Source: Pelagicoccus enzymogenes
GTDB taxonomy: Bacteria; Verrucomicrobiota; Verrucomicrobiia; Opitutales; Opitutaceae
NCBI RefSeq assembly: GCF_014803405.1
Contig: NZ_JACYFG010000040.1
Coordinates: 124,001-188,000 of the forward strand
Length of the DNA: 64,000 nt
Direction: 5' to 3'
A model generated the notes under the pieces. The model searched no databases. It had not been told where the DNA came from and was given only the letters and a program-made list of their open reading frames with translations. Position numbers and translations under genes: made by a program. Shown here one piece after another: positions 38,801-43,807 of the stretch (the first letter of the stretch is position 1; each line of letters opens with the position of its first letter).

Positions 38801-41048
38801 CCCAACTCAAGTTCGCTCGATAGGAGGAGGCGGTCACGCTGAGGTTGCGAGGCGTCGTGGGAGGCTGGAGGTCCGGTGGCGTCGTTACGTTCGAGCCGTT
38901 GGACAAGGGCGATTCGTTCCCTTGGAAGTCCACCGCCGAGACAGTGTAGGTGTAGGTCCGGTTAGGGAGCAGAAACGTGTCTTCGTAGACGGCCGAGTTT
39001 GTCTTATCGATTTCGATGCCGTTGCGGAAAATGCGATAACGATCGACGCTGATCTCGTCGATCGAAGGCTCCCAAGTCAAACGGCTGGTCGAATTCGAAG
39101 TGAGGACCGCGGTGAGATTACCGGGGATCGTCGGCGCTCGCAGATCCGAATCCGTCACCGCCGTTTCCATGTCTACCCGGATCTGCTCGACCGTCTGAGC
39201 GATGGAATACAGCCGCACTTCGTCGATCCGCCCCTTGAAGGGACGACGGTCGCCGCCGGGATTGTCACCCAGCCAGGCAGGCACGTTCGAGCCGTTGTAG
39301 ACATTTCCGGTGCGGGGACCATTGCGACGCTGCACCCCGTTCACATATATCCGCATGAAGGCACCGTCGTAAGTCACCGCAATGTGATTCCATGCATCCA
39401 AGGTCAAAGCGTTGTGCGTGACGACGTCCGAGAACCCTCCCGTGTCCGTCGCCAGTCGGAAGCGCAGGCCATCGCCGTTGTCGAGAGACACGATCACGTT
39501 GCCTTCCGTCGGATTCGTGCCAATGGCCTTCGCAAACAAGCGGGCAAAGGGATCCGTGTCCGCAGCGACGTGCGCCCACATGGACAAGGTAAACTCGTCG
39601 CCTGAAAAGTTGATCACTCCCAGATCCGCGTATCCGCTGGTCCCATCGAACGACAGCCCGTTTCCGAAGCGGCCGTTGCTCGTGCGCGAGACGTCGCCGA
39701 TGATTCGCCTCCCGTTGCCGTTGTTGGTCGAGTCGACAATCGCGTCGCCCTCTTCGGCCTCAAATCCGAACATGCCCGGAAACTTCGTCGGAGCCCGCGG
39801 ATCAGTGTTGTAGCGCGCGATTAAAACCGGCCCCGGCCAAAGCACATCCATCCCGTGCTCTTCCTCCTCAGCGGAGTATAAACTCAATACGTTTAAGCCG
39901 TTCTTCAGGGCGCTGCCGTCGCCCACCGGCAGCTTGTCGATGCTTGGGCGGTGGTCCTTGCCAAACAAGGGAAAGGTGAAGTCGTTCAGCTTCCTGATGC
40001 CGTGGTGGTCGAGACCGTTCCAGGTTCGCATGATGAGAGCGGCTCCCTCGATCTTGCTCAGGTCGTCGTCCTCAGGAATGGTGAAGTAGACCTCTTCCGT
40101 AACATGGTCGCGAACGATGAAATTCTCGGGACTGCCCGAGCTGCGATACATCCTAACCGAGACGCCCTCACGCAAAAGGGTGACCTCCGAAACTTCGTCG
40201 GTGACGAAAGTATAGCCTGAGTTGTCGGTGATATGGGCCTTGAACTTGATGGTCCCCGCCGCTTGGTCCGGGACGAGGTTCGTTCTCCAGATCTGAGCAA
40301 ACGGACTCGTTCTGTCCGTGCCTACGTGCTCCAGCAACTTCGCGCCCTCCCGGTAGCCCATGTTCCAATCCAAGAACTTGCCGTCGCCATCGGGATCGAA
40401 GCCGTTGTAGTGGGCGAAAATATCGACGGAAGCCACACCCACCGTGCTGGATGCGTTCACCCTGACCCAAGGCTCTTCCCCCACCGTGTCGCCAGAGCGT
40501 GGCGAGGTGATACCGCCAGTCGGGTGATCCTTTGCCTCTGGATCGTAATAGACTCGGAGAACCGCGCCGTACATGCCCCACATGCCCCAGTTGAAGCCGT
40601 AGCAAATCTGCGGCCCCGCCAGGCCTTCCAGCAGGTTCGTTCCTTGCACGAGGTTCGACAGCGGAACGTCGACCACGAAATTCACCATCTGGAGATAGCA
40701 GTTCGGATTAGGCGTGCCTGTCACGATGTCAGGGATGTCGAGCCACGCGTTCCCGTTGAAGCGAACTTGCCGCTTGTCCGTGCCGGAATGGCCTCCCCAG
40801 TAGTCGATGATCAGCTCAGCTCGAATCGCCCCCTGAAGGTCCTCGACTGGGATGCCATACACTTGATTCGGTAGAGTCAGAATGGCCCGCTCGTTGGTAG
40901 CGTTCGGATCCGTTACCCGCCAAGTGTTCCCCGGATTGACCAGCTTGTGATCCTTGAAAACGTCTCCCGGCTCCGGATGTCTCAAGGTCTGGCCGCGCGC
41001 CTCGCCCAAAAGCCCGCACCAAAGCGCGACAAAAGCAAGGTAGCACAT
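21675..41048 (-). CDS. Giant secreted LamG / Ig-like / concanavalin-like repeat protein (about 6,457 aa)
   Basis: The frame is open from 41,300. I place the start at the ATG at 41,048, which opens a hydrophobic leader (MCYLAFVALWCGLLGEARG) with GGA 5 bases upstream; a TTG at 41,087 would add a KRK-rich n-region, and an ATG at 41,201 is also in frame. Order by coordinate: a unique N-terminal region (40,980-39,800), LamG (39,790-39,160), two FN3 (to 38,620), then five LamG modules each followed by one or two cadherin/Ig-like modules (38,600-32,590). A DUF2341-containing block follows (32,575-31,435), then ten Ig-like EDGD modules, concanavalin-like module 1 (28,640-28,040), an InlB-type B-repeat, a unique region of about 317 aa (27,810-26,860), and three units of four Ig-like modules plus one concanavalin-like module. 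There is no catalytic domain. It is probably an adhesin or matrix scaffold. Confidence 0.92.
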   Translation of the reverse strand: MCYLAFVALWCGLLGEARGQTLRHPEPGDVFKDHKLVNPGNTWRVTDPNATNERAILTLPNQVYGIPVEDLQGAIRAELIIDYWGGHSGTDKRQVRFNGNAWLDIPDIVTGTPNPNCYLQMVNFVVDVPLSNLVQGTNLLEGLAGPQICYGFNWGMWGMYGAVLRVYYDPEAKDHPTGGITSPRSGDTVGEEPWVRVNASSTVGVASVDIFAHYNGFDPDGDGKFLDWNMGYREGAKLLEHVGTDRTSPFAQIWRTNLVPDQAAGTIKFKAHITDNSGYTFVTDEVSEVTLLREGVSVRMYRSSGSPENFIVRDHVTEEVYFTIPEDDDLSKIEGAALIMRTWNGLDHHGIRKLNDFTFPLFGKDHRPSIDKLPVGDGSALKNGLNVLSLYSAEEEEHGMDVLWPGPVLIARYNTDPRAPTKFPGMFGFEAEEGDAIVDSTNNGNGRRIIGDVSRTSNGRFGNGLSFDGTSGYADLGVINFSGDEFTLSMWAHVAADTDPFARLFAKAIGTNPTEGNVIVSLDNGDGLRFRLATDTGGFSDVVTHNALTLDAWNHIAVTYDGAFMRIYVNGVQRRNGPRTGNVYNGSNVPAWLGDNPGGDRRPFKGRIDEVRLYSIAQTVEQIRVDMETAVTDSDLRAPTIPGNLTAVLTSNSTSRLTWEPSIDEISVDRYRIFRNGIEIDKTNSAVYEDTFLLPNRTYTYTVSAVDFQGNESPLSNGSNVTTPPDLQPPTTPRNLSVTASSYRANLSWAASIDDTGIASYKIFRNGKEVASANNTFYSDNGLEVQTTYVYQVMAVDYIGNFSGLSEQIVVTTLPEPRNPSLFLGLPFEQESGSIAVDSSGYRNDGIISGGVRRSDEGYFGDALDFGGGGGLVDLGKLDIPGSETTIAAWVKADDFGIRDARIISKAIGSADNQHYWMISTIPSNGGIKLRGRFKTNAGATRTLLGATDLVAGEWMHVAMVYDGSFIRLYLNGVLDSELEHGGEIAQNANVPVAIGNQPQGGRGFDGLIDEVKIYSVAYDAEGIAALMNEKLPGPGGANLPPEISDIADQTLSGGETLPTIPFSIDDVGTPVEELVLTVASNNSNLLPTSAIALAGTGASRSVTLTPIEGVTGSAKVTLTVSDGEAEAKESFTLRVVTPGNTPPVISDIPNQSMEQGDVIEGIAFTLFDAGTAAEDLGLTVATENPKLIPLEGLVLGGSGSERTLSIAPAPGFSGKTTILLTVDDGEYFVEQQIEVEISPPFETSLWLGLPFEEEFGTIAFDISEHRNEGVLGGTIERIAEGQLGRALRFSGDGESVDLGSLDIFGSQMTIAAWIRPDDLNAPGDRIISKATGEQEDKHFWMLSTHRTNQGTKLRARLKTSSGGTETLVGSTNLLQGEWIHVAATYDGAELKLFLNGQEDGSLFMNGQIAENSTVPAAIGNQPQGGNNFVGLIDEVRIYSQALNSSQLQSIMTEHLVPPNVAPIISEISAENIPVNSASSIPFTVADAETAPFLLEVSATSSNPTLIPNSGLVVGGAGNNRTLTITPTANRSGNAQITVTVDDGERMTSQTFSVVVVTPGNTKPTISAIGDVSIIADSSTGPIPFSIDDALTDPANLALTAESDDPDFVPPSAITFAGSGSNRTIEIRPVAGARGPATITVRVSDGEFEVEETFELSLYTPVHPDLWLGLPFEEEEGSAVVDISLYGNDGSLTAGVSRAVSTERGGNLVFSGRGGHVNLGPLDIPSSRVTLAAWIRPDYYGIPDGRIISKATGLTDNQHFWMISTIDVEDETRIRVRFNTSTGVGTLVGESDIPVGEWTHVAATYDGAAIRLYIDGSLDGELPWSGSMTQDPNVLAAIGDQPQGGRNFDGLIDDVRIYTRALADAEVGTIMNGVLPVPNAPPTISSIPNQTVLVDNATDEIVFAVGDVKTSPYQLDVTAVSDNSILVPQQGIELGHSGGARYVKITPRAGETGNAWITLSVSDGEFTVEESFLVAVVTPGNSAPTISEILDLKIIPDSTTGPVTFTIGDTDTDISQLSVSATSDNATLLPPENIATGGSGSTRSVTLTPAPGRNGEAVVSVSVHDGELTTVENFTLRVEAAVHPSLIVGLPFEESEGDTVFDISANKNNGQLTSGAKRSELGYNGNSVVFSGNGGHVNLGKIDIPGSAMTLAAWVNPDDYGVSDARIISKASGTSDNEHYWMISTTAVDGEIRLRLRLKTSDGNTKTLVGTTNLLTLEDWYHVAATYDGEYMRLFIDGVVDAELPAVGKIIQNSNVSAALGDQPQGGNNFDGRIDDLRIFSIALSSSELQDLMAGVLEVPNTGPSISEIADQNVFRDAVTDPIRFTIEDVETTGYLLEVSASSDDATLLPPQGITLAGAGPTRELILRPQTGLTGIVNVTVRVSDGEFEASETFVLRVVTPGNKPPSINPFEDIVIDFGGSSDPIPFSVADSETASADLLVTARSDNDVLVPADSIVLGGSGASRTMTITPAAIQGATSVITVTVSDGELISSESFEVTVNPPFDESLLLGYPFEGTSATVFDISPNLNNGTMRGDAERVLGGKYGRALRLSGRGGQIDLHSMDIPGSRMTIATWIKADDFGIQDARIVSKASGEGINDHYWMISSSPVRGTDRLRMRLKTRNGVTNTLIGSTPLEEGVWTHIAVTFDGSLLRLFVNGVEDGLLPLNGEIAQDAGVAAAIGDQPDGQHNFDGLIDDFRIYTQALSAIEIQEIMATPLVDVGYLNHAPALSAIPDQEIYAGSRTGEIDIAVSDVETPAESLVVSVESNNQLLVPSSSLVMSGTGAARTLVVSPTVGTYGQAIVTVTVDDGEAQTSESFRLTVKDAKGRGGWWNAAWAYRMPLSVSANGVDRRDAIAELPVDLTAALDEIATVEAVDISTLRLVEVDSSDLILDDQVPFQFDPSAEFDATTNATGNLILKLEGATPGDAIRYYHLYFAPAGSEAFAWEPEVEVRVRDDVIDEGQISVRVDTLEGSLYYHKLGAGFSSWDDKDGIDWIDYHPTGGSSGNYRGIPNMVFPEGYFHPSSEASSTTVVHEGPLKATLHSRSLDGKWESQWEFFGSHVRMTVLKADHSYWFLYEGTPGGVLDGNDVVVRSDGESVTANQSLKGDVVGGDEWYFIADADQARSIYFALHETDGAFDTYQDLDGRMTVLAFGRNGLGVNPELNGTPKRFTMGLVDQTEYGPMREAIESSYKDFGYETRTVEIASDANNAPLVEIAPLGNGAEFGEGDLIALQATALDLEDGDVTASIVWSSTLDGLISGAGGSASTNTLSVGTHEIRATATDSLGYSWYDSVEVVVHPNQEPRVTIASPLDEAFFLAGEEIVFTGSATDPEDGDVTSSLKWVSDIDAGESFGATVSTSNLSVGVHTITATAVDTHDLVGSNSITVTVADSSSRPVVSIDSPTAAAGFDEGSPVVFAATAIDAEDGDLSSGVAWKSNIDGNLGTGRTISVDDLTAGIHTITATVSDSGLLPGSSSISVTIRGVSALPVVDIRSPEGGLFFTEDQTVVFSARATDAEDGELTPQIEWISSLDGVINEIGGDFATSDLSVGQHVITAQVTDAGYQVGSDSIELTISGISQPANVSILSPEEISFVKEGDQVVFSAVASDPEDGDLSGSIVWTSNLDGWMGEGGTVSAATLSKGLHTVTAAVLDSGFQRSSDSVTIGVGSDSQPPQVSIFAPLEGARFNERRRIDFVATAQDPEDGDVTDTISWRSNIDGPLGASGGELSISTLSVGVHTVTATAIDSGFEPGSASVTFMVREVSLPPTVVIEQPASGSVFTLGDRIDFLANASDKEDGDVSSGIEWYSNIDGRIGTTGSSISLDSLSVGVHTITAKAFDSGLLDGSAEIELIVRSESGLPVVELFSPEEGEFFAVGDIVSLEAIATDPEDGDITSTIVWKSDLDGRIEGQGGLVSTTKLSVGVHTITATALDSGFQPGSSSRRVAVSAESDAPVVVINDPLDGAQFYQGEAIEFVATAQDADDGDVSESVTWTSSIDGELEERGGTVSISDLSVGNHVITATGVDSGFLPGFAKVEITVRRDTALPQVTIRRPTAGAVYEQGSVINLEAVAIDAEDGDISSGIRWHSSLDGPFDETGRRFSTPALSPGIHTVTASVLDSGLQLGEASVTFEIEPLVGQLLSDDFSGDGLDEGIWQVVDPVGDAIISTDGGSLRIHLPAGSDHDIWTDGNRTTRLMQDIHDTDFEFEARFTSDMTGPYQMQGFQIEQDSENYLRFDFVRFPSSVRLFSASFVGEVPTTRIATDLPIADEYYIRVRRFGDRWTLSYSLDGDLWNVGGSYTYPITATRAGIYAGNASGANAPEFNLEVDYVVNKTIPIFYPDSQLEVVVSGEGTVTVDPVKTYYESGERIELKAEPAPGWKFNGWAGDVDSKSNPLRMEIEEDLEILALFLPSDGRSIIDVWYGDHQTFGRLGVPQAQINILGNVIIPEQIESLTYSLNGVHVLEELTMDPEQNVRIGRKGDFNVEIPFTDLNEGENLVEIKAIGINGTEYTEEITVDSSIYNVWPRPFAIDWSLVSRIDEVGQVVDGKWELVAGGVRAVESHYDRLIAIGDIDWTDYEVTVPITVHHIDHQPPPHEPLVGVMLRWDGHERIGFEQPGTEWRPIGAMGVHGWYLEGPRGGHHFQIFETGRKKYGGYNGISMEVDKTYYFKFRVETPENDATFGLYSLKIWAAGDPEPNAWGIVRQAEEGLLRGSFMLVAHYVEATFGNVLVSSLEGNDPPTIEISGPDPDGEYVENVPISFTATAIDADDGDISSSIKWSSSIDGPLNVVGGNVEAGLSLGEHVITASIVDSDSSPAVASMVLTVTPNTEPSVSILSPSAGSQLFEGVPVTLRATAEDPYDGVITDSIVWSSSIDGSIAGQGGAVTTSSLSIGTHVLTATATDRGGLQRSTTLTLEVLVNPNDPPQVVIQTPVHNSAHPEGDPVELLGRSTDREDGDLSEQLTWRSSIDGEIGSGRSFVLTDLSVGTHEIEAFSTDSGLLTRSTKVSVTIVKNASPLVSISKPETNANYTLGDTVSFRASSFDAEDGDLTSDILWSSSIDGDLPYTGPTFSTDMLSPGKHTIVAKTVDSKGLEGSTEIKVVVNTPAGPVGSDDFVGPELDTTQWTFVDPQGDSSYSLEGGELIISLPGGSDHDVWIGGNRSARMLQRIDNTDFSFYTKFGTTPSEKFQSQGILVEQDSGNFIRYDIYSNGKGVFIFGAFFSNGIPDILFNTRIGESTAYFMRVSRERDVFTLEYSFDGFNWIQGISFKQRLDVENIGIYAGNASGRNSPAFTMSADYVFNTEFPIVPEDEGGPNATPTVTIAEPAHGASFKQGETVTLRATAQDAENGNLTGLLGWSSDIDGAIQGNGGVVSVSDLSPGIHVLTASATDLDFTTGTRSVAIEVIPNDSPVVAIAQPAEGSLYFTGETISLSAEASDSLDGDLSASIEWSSDIDGVFATGATVDVSSLSAGVHLIRAAVADSNGAVGEDTVSLTNRVASNAPVVSVLSPNDAEAFIESDPITLTASALDTEDGDLSSEVTWESSIDGALPESGASVTTSTLSVGVHLLTARVVDSGFLAGSATVTVEVKQNNQPEVVIGVPTNRSIYTLGDTINFTGTASDVEDGVLNDQIVWISSIDGQIGTVGAGFSTDALSPGNHIITASATDSHGLEGSTSIELVVLTPAGPIESDDFAGEDVDKTLWSFVDPVGDSSYRVRDGVLTISIPGGTDHDLWSDGNRGARMVQRIVDEDFGIEAKFGSRPTEQFQNQGILIEQDDENFIRFDFYSNGSLLYIFVANFYDLDPRILLNRPIVATSDAIYMRVERDAGVFTLSYSFDGEAWVEARTVIRRMVVNNVGVYAGNSTGSSSPAFTAAIDYVFNTASPILDQDEGGVNAAPTVTIQQPAAGANVPLGELLTLTATAIDAEDGDVSHTLAWTSNVDGPLEGTGGTVSTSALTPGDHIIEAVANDTSGVEGKQSIAITVNALPEVTISGPAEGAVFIEGDTITLSATATDLNDGNLNSSVKWWSDIDGPISGSGSTVSVSTLSVGTHVLEARVTDSGGLTGKAYVSIVVDPNQEPVVVITSPANEASFPEEGVIRFTAIASDEEDGDLTDSVIWSSNVDGVLGVFGGDLSVSNLSSGTHLITATAVDSGFQAGSSSIILTVIGNKAPLVLITSPLQRSIFNLGDSIQFKAVATDVEDGDLTSEISWISSLDGPLAPTGGIVNFDTLLAGEHYIFASVFDSDEVIGSDITSIVVEPPVAEFISDDFVGDTLDRSYWKPVDAVGDGTIEQSGGSLKLSVSEGKDHDLWVDGNRSLRVVQRVPDSDFSLEAKFLSTPTRQFQSQGILIEQDDTNFTRFDIYSNGKSLFVFCATFQNGEPEILFNQRIEAEDAYFLRTRRVGDFFVYEYSNDGDTWFEFGSGYNSLLVKQLGVYAGNASGANSPAFTAEIDHVFNTNSPVSPED
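28640..31430 (-). repeat. Ten tandem Ig-like EDGD modules, about 279-base period
   Basis: The codons for the conserved E-D-G-D core recur at about 31,326, 31,048, 30,768, 30,498, 30,216, 29,938, 29,660, 29,380, 29,100 and 28,826. This is a period of about 93 codons. Each module follows P-x-V-x-I-x-x-P-x-x-G...F-x-A-x-A-x-D-x-E-D-G-D...W-x-S-x-x-D-G...L-S-V-G-x-H-T-I-T-A. This is the bacterial Ig-like/cadherin-like adhesive stalk pattern. Confidence 0.85.
32590..38600 (-). repeat. Five tandem LamG + Ig-like units, about 1.26-kb period
   Basis: LamG modules begin near 38,600, 37,320, 36,060, 34,800 and 33,540. The landmark encoding PQGG (PDGQ in the last unit) lies near 38,046, 36,774, 35,516, 34,252 and 32,990, giving spacings of 1,258-1,272 bases. 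Each LamG carries SLWLGLPFEEE-like starts and HYWMISxxxxGxxLRxRLKT. Two cadherin/Ig-like modules joined by V-T-P-G-N-x-x-P follow, except for one after the fifth LamG. Confidence 0.85.
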
Positions 41049-41308
41049 GCCTTTCCGTGAAAAATAGAATTCTAGCTTCCTTTTCAACGCAGTATCAAAG
41101 AGTTGGATGTTGAGATACCACCAAGCAACAGCGACGCCACTGGCCGCTCGGCACCTATAAAAAACATATAAAAATCGCCCTTCGTTCAATGAATAACTCA
41201 TCCTCCAGACCCTTATGGGGGGGGCCCCTATGACACAGTGAGTAGATCTGAGCCAAGCCCCTACGAGGGTTGCTTTATTCAAGAAAACTTTTGGCAACAA
41301 ATTGATTT
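41049..41308 (-). promoter_or_regulatory. Upstream region of giant gene 1 with CCCCTA-type elements
   Basis: About 260 bases between the terminator-like structure and the chosen start. On the plus strand it holds CCTTAT-G8-CCCC-TATG (about 41,212-41,231) and an imperfect palindrome CCCTACGAGGG (41,259-41,269). Both resemble the CCCCTAGGGG element at 55,802. Read on the minus strand, TTGAAC followed by an A/T-rich TTTTTATATG stretch (about 41,190-41,160) could be a promoter, but its spacing is poor. The open frame extends through here, so a longer N-terminus cannot be excluded. Confidence 0.35.
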
Positions 41309-41342
41309 AAAAGAGGCGCCTTTGAAGCACTTCACCCGCCTC
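41309..41342 (-). terminator. Terminator-like structure after the sulfotransferase gene
   Basis: On the minus strand a 6-bp stem GAGGCG/CGCCTC encloses a smaller GAAG-tg-CTTC hairpin and is followed by TTTTAAAT. It begins about 18 bases after the sulfotransferase stop. It would end the operon that starts near 55.5 kb and separate it from the giant gene. The overlapping GGCGCC and CCGCC-cgga-GGCGG could form competing stems. Confidence 0.5.
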
Positions 41343-41359
41343 CGGGCGGTCCTCGACCA

Positions 41360-42226
41360 CTACCACGGCAAGGGGCGACCAATCAGCTCGGCGAGGCCCT
41401 TGTTCGTTTCTTGATAGCGAGCCTTCAGCTGGGCGATTTCCGATTCCGAAACCGTGATCTTCGGAAAGTTCACCGGACGCAAAAAGGGCAACAGCTTGAA
41501 AAGCCCTCGAGCGAACAAGGGAGCATAATAATAGATCCACATGTAGAGATGCCCCAGGCGGGCGTTGACCTTGGACTTTTGATTCGCTGGCTCGAAGGTC
41601 TCGTCGATCTCCAGGAACCGAAAAACCCTTCGCAGGCATTCGCTCTTATTGCGCGCGATATCCTCCTCGTAGATAATGAAGTGAAAACGCTCTATCGGGT
41701 AATACTCGAGCCAGCGTAACAAATGCTCCTTGTAGTCGCCCATCGTGATAATCCCGTTGGTATGGCCTATCTCCAGAATCTTGCTGGTCGGCGGGATTTT
41801 TCGGGTACGAATAAAGTGGTAATAGGCGGACACCGCTCGATCCACAGGATTGCGAAGGCTAACGATCAGCTTCAGGTCCGGATAGTGCTGATGAACGATT
41901 TCCGGAATGTTGGGGATCACGCCTATATCATCGATCTCCTGCTGGTTGGGACAGATCCACAAGTAATTCGGAGTGAATTCGCCGACCGCCTTCTGATTTC
42001 GCCGACCCTCGAATTTCGAACGGTACCATTCGATTCCTCGATCGTAATTTTCACGCAAGTTGAAGAAGTGCTGCTCCTTAACCTCCGGAGCAAAAACGTC
42101 CGGATGTTGCTTGACCATGTTCGCCAACCAGCTCGTGCCGCCCTTCTGAGCGCCGATCACTAAAAAGTTCGGATCTACAACCTTCTGCTGCTCCCGATCC
42201 ACGTCACTACAAACAGATTCACTCAT
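41360..42226 (-). CDS. PAPS-dependent sulfotransferase (NDST/heparan type fold)
   Basis: 288 aa. NFLVIGAQKGGTSWLANMV (about residues 20-38) is the 5'-phosphosulfate loop with the catalytic Lys. LIVSLRNPVDRAVSAYYHF (about residues 118-136) is the 3'-phosphate site with the conserved Arg and Ser. A C-terminal region rich in basic residues fits binding of an acidic glycan. Its ATG overlaps the stop of the flippase gene by four bases (42,223-42,226), so the two are translationally coupled. It probably adds sulfate to the EPS before or during export. It is more like heparan-sulfate-type sulfotransferases than the other sulfotransferase in the window. Confidence 0.92.
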   Translation of the reverse strand: MSESVCSDVDREQQKVVDPNFLVIGAQKGGTSWLANMVKQHPDVFAPEVKEQHFFNLRENYDRGIEWYRSKFEGRRNQKAVGEFTPNYLWICPNQQEIDDIGVIPNIPEIVHQHYPDLKLIVSLRNPVDRAVSAYYHFIRTRKIPPTSKILEIGHTNGIITMGDYKEHLLRWLEYYPIERFHFIIYEEDIARNKSECLRRVFRFLEIDETFEPANQKSKVNARLGHLYMWIYYYAPLFARGLFKLLPFLRPVNFPKITVSESEIAQLKARYQETNKGLAELIGRPLPW

Positions 42227-43773
42227 ACCGATACCCGACTTTGATTCGTTTCAACTCCTTCGCCTTTCCCTTGCTTAAGCGAATACCATGACTTCACCCG
42301 ATCGACCCATCCGAAAAATAATGTCATCACCAACACATAGCTCAACGCGAACACACCGAGCGACAGGAATGCCATCACAATTGGATTACTGCCCCCTCCC
42401 CATTCTTTTATCAGGTACCCCAGAAGGACGCCCGGAACCGATGAAACCAAAGGCTCCTTCCAGCTCTTAAGCACCTCCCAGAGGCTGACGCCTGAACCCT
42501 TCAAGGCCAGAAGGGCTAGAGGGAAAAACATAAGGCACGAACTGATCGTATAGCCAATCGCGACCCCTTCCGGTCCATACGGCAATCCAATGGCAAATGC
42601 AGCGACATTCACAGGGGCCGCCACGAAGCCGATGTTCCGCATCACGCTCGTTCGATCCATAACCACGAACAACCAAGCCAAAGGCTGAGTGGCCCCGAAC
42701 AGGAAAGCCGGTATGGAGAGTATCCTGAAAATGTCGGCAGTCGCCATCCAGTTCTCGCCCAACCATAAAAGAACGAGGTCCTCCGCAAAAGCCGTCGCCC
42801 CCACAACAACTGGTATCGACAAAGCGGATACCATTGAAACCGCTCCGAGAAAGAACCTCTTCAACTTGGCAGGGTTTGCTGCCGCCCTCGACAAAGTGGG
42901 AATTGCTACCGCGGAAAACGGCGCGTTCATATTGCGAATCGGCAGCATAAGAAGGCTGTAGGCCCGAGAATACAGACCCAAGGCGCTGGCTCCCCAATAC
43001 CAACCGATCAAGGCGTTATCCGCATTGCGCGTAAAGTAGTTCACCAAGTTGAAAAGGAATATGTTGCCGCCGAACTTCCAGGTGGAGTCCATGCCCTCGA
43101 CGCGCCTTGGCCGCGATGGCACCCAACGCATGAACGCCCAAGTCAACAAGGTACTGCTCAAGGCGATACCGATTTCCATTCCCGCCAACGACCAATATCC
43201 AAATCCTTGATACGCCATGCCGATTCCGATTCCTAGGCCCACGCAGGTTGAGCCGATATCGACAACCGAAATCTTGCCGAACATCATTTGGCGCCGCAGC
43301 AAGGCCTTGTGCTGCACGGATAGCCCACCAAAAAAGAACGACAACGAAAGCAGGCACAGCAATGGGGTCAGTCGCGACTCGTCGAAAACCATGGAAATGA
43401 CGGGCGAAACCACGATCAATGCAATGGCCACCGTTAAACCGATCGCCAGGTTGACCCAGAACAGCAAGGAAACCTCCTCGTGGCTCAGCGTCTTCTTCTG
43501 CAAAGTAGCGTAGAGGAATCCCCCGCCGTCCCCCAACACCCGAGCAAGGCCAGTCACCACCAAAGTCATTCCGATAAGTCCGTAGTCTTCGGGCGTCAGC
43601 AACCTGGCGAGGACCGCGGTCGAAAGGAGCCGCAAGAGCATATTGATCGCTTGGGAACTCGCCGTAAACGACCCACCGCGAACCGCCTTTTTCTTCAAAT
43701 CATCTTCGAGGTGCTTCGTCTCAAAGAGCAAATCCGCCTTCGCATCTCGACGCCTCATATCAACTCGCCCCAT
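42223..43773 (-). CDS. Polysaccharide flippase, WzxC/MOP family
   Basis: 516 aa. After a charged N-terminal tail, AVRGGSFTASSQAINMLLRL and LTPEDYGLIGMTLVV are the signature start of WzxC-type lipopolysaccharide/EPS flippases in the MOP superfamily. A dozen or more hydrophobic segments follow, with GWYWGASALGLYSRAYSLL near residue 255. It moves the lipid-linked repeat unit across the inner membrane. It sits between a GT2 gene (34 bases upstream) and the sulfotransferase gene (4-base overlap). A second ATG at 43,758 (MRRRDAK) could also be the start. Confidence 0.92.
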   Translation of the reverse strand: MGRVDMRRRDAKADLLFETKHLEDDLKKKAVRGGSFTASSQAINMLLRLLSTAVLARLLTPEDYGLIGMTLVVTGLARVLGDGGGFLYATLQKKTLSHEEVSLLFWVNLAIGLTVAIALIVVSPVISMVFDESRLTPLLCLLSLSFFFGGLSVQHKALLRRQMMFGKISVVDIGSTCVGLGIGIGMAYQGFGYWSLAGMEIGIALSSTLLTWAFMRWVPSRPRRVEGMDSTWKFGGNIFLFNLVNYFTRNADNALIGWYWGASALGLYSRAYSLLMLPIRNMNAPFSAVAIPTLSRAAANPAKLKRFFLGAVSMVSALSIPVVVGATAFAEDLVLLWLGENWMATADIFRILSIPAFLFGATQPLAWLFVVMDRTSVMRNIGFVAAPVNVAAFAIGLPYGPEGVAIGYTISSCLMFFPLALLALKGSGVSLWEVLKSWKEPLVSSVPGVLLGYLIKEWGGGSNPIVMAFLSLGVFALSYVLVMTLFFGWVDRVKSWYSLKQGKGEGVETNQSRVSV

Positions 43774-43807
43774 GAGGCAACCCTAGCTCGACTCTTCATC
43801 CAAGGTT

